Positions 63,942 through 64,000 of a stretch of 64,000 bases of DNA are shown one piece after another; the stretch's first letter is position 1; each line of letters begins with the position of its first letter. The notes beneath the pieces were generated by a model, which ran no database searches, was not told the DNA's origin, and was given only the letters and a program-made list of their open reading frames with translations. This stretch comes from JBMFVE01 sp049966155 (GTDB lineage: Bacteria; Bacteroidota; Ignavibacteria; Kryptoniales; JAKASW01). Where the stretch lies: NCBI GenBank assembly GCA_049966155.1, contig JBMFVE010000009.1, positions 1 to 64,000 on the forward strand, in the 5' to 3' direction. Made by a program: the position numbers and the translations under genes.

Positions 63942-64000
63942 CCTCCTTAATGAAGAGCTATGAATTAATTTTTTAGTTAGACATTGATATGGTTTGCTCC

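Overview
The window reads as the chromosome of a Gram-negative bacterium of the Bacteroidota/Chlorobiota/Ignavibacteriota group, most likely an Ignavibacteria-type organism. The sequence shows outer-membrane machinery (a POTRA/BamA-type barrel, a TamB-like protein, several beta-barrels), ADP-heptose synthesis split over two genes, a bacillithiol-type glycosyltransferase (BshA), a Bacteroidota-style Ig-like lipoprotein, a HYC_CC_PP-like small protein beside a Cus-type efflux operon, and moderate to low GC. Strong Shine-Dalgarno sites (AAGGAGG type) precede many genes and TTG/GTG starts are common. The taxonomic placement is inferred from gene content, not from a marker phylogeny. There are no rRNA, tRNA, CRISPR or insertion-sequence features that I can support.

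Layout. 1-752: end of a DUF3501 gene and a PerR/Fur regulator. 755-7286 (minus): three tightly overlapping genes, a very large DUF2334 deacetylase-like/glycoside-hydrolase-like protein, a processive GT2 synthase and an outer-membrane barrel. This set resembles a compact PNAG/Pel-type exopolysaccharide machine and is the best candidate here for an undescribed system. 7319-9579: PhoH, then a lipoprotein plus LysM pair with a recognisable promoter and terminator. 9689-14642 (plus): argG, argH and a PcrA/UvrD helicase. 14701-24549 (minus): a long housekeeping run (tsaD, trpA, chorismate mutase, mltG, a polytopic membrane protein, an Ig-like lipoprotein, secG, a response-regulator/kinase hybrid, a BamA-like barrel, rsmE). 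24688-27863 (plus): uvrA and a coupled small gene. 27902-30227 (minus): aroE and a long TPR protein. 30450-34663: an S10-type peptidase lipoprotein facing a P1/S58 peptidase, then gpsA and plsY.

34786-43999 (minus) is a heavy-metal (Cu/Ag-type) resistance locus: HYC_CC_PP-like protein, TolC-type CusC, CusB, CusA, a DUF2231 membrane protein, a broken DUF2318-like remnant, DUF302, a Met/His-rich periplasmic protein and a barrel with a Met/Gly-rich segment. 44182-51301 holds bshA and the rfaE1-rfaE2-tamB envelope run. 51485-53003 is a di-haem cytochrome followed by a beta-barrel carrying its own CXXCH site. 53098-56095 is one large sensor kinase split by a frameshift, and 56302-56490 is an acetyltransferase remnant. 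56593-63800 is a fatty-acid beta-oxidation operon (fadD-fadN-fadA-fadE) preceded by a sigma70-like promoter whose -35 lies inside a 16-bp perfect palindrome.

Two genes (the DUF2334 protein and the sensor kinase) are each interrupted by an apparent single extra base at or beside a homopolymer. Removing that base restores well-formed proteins in both, so sequencing or assembly error is the simplest explanation.
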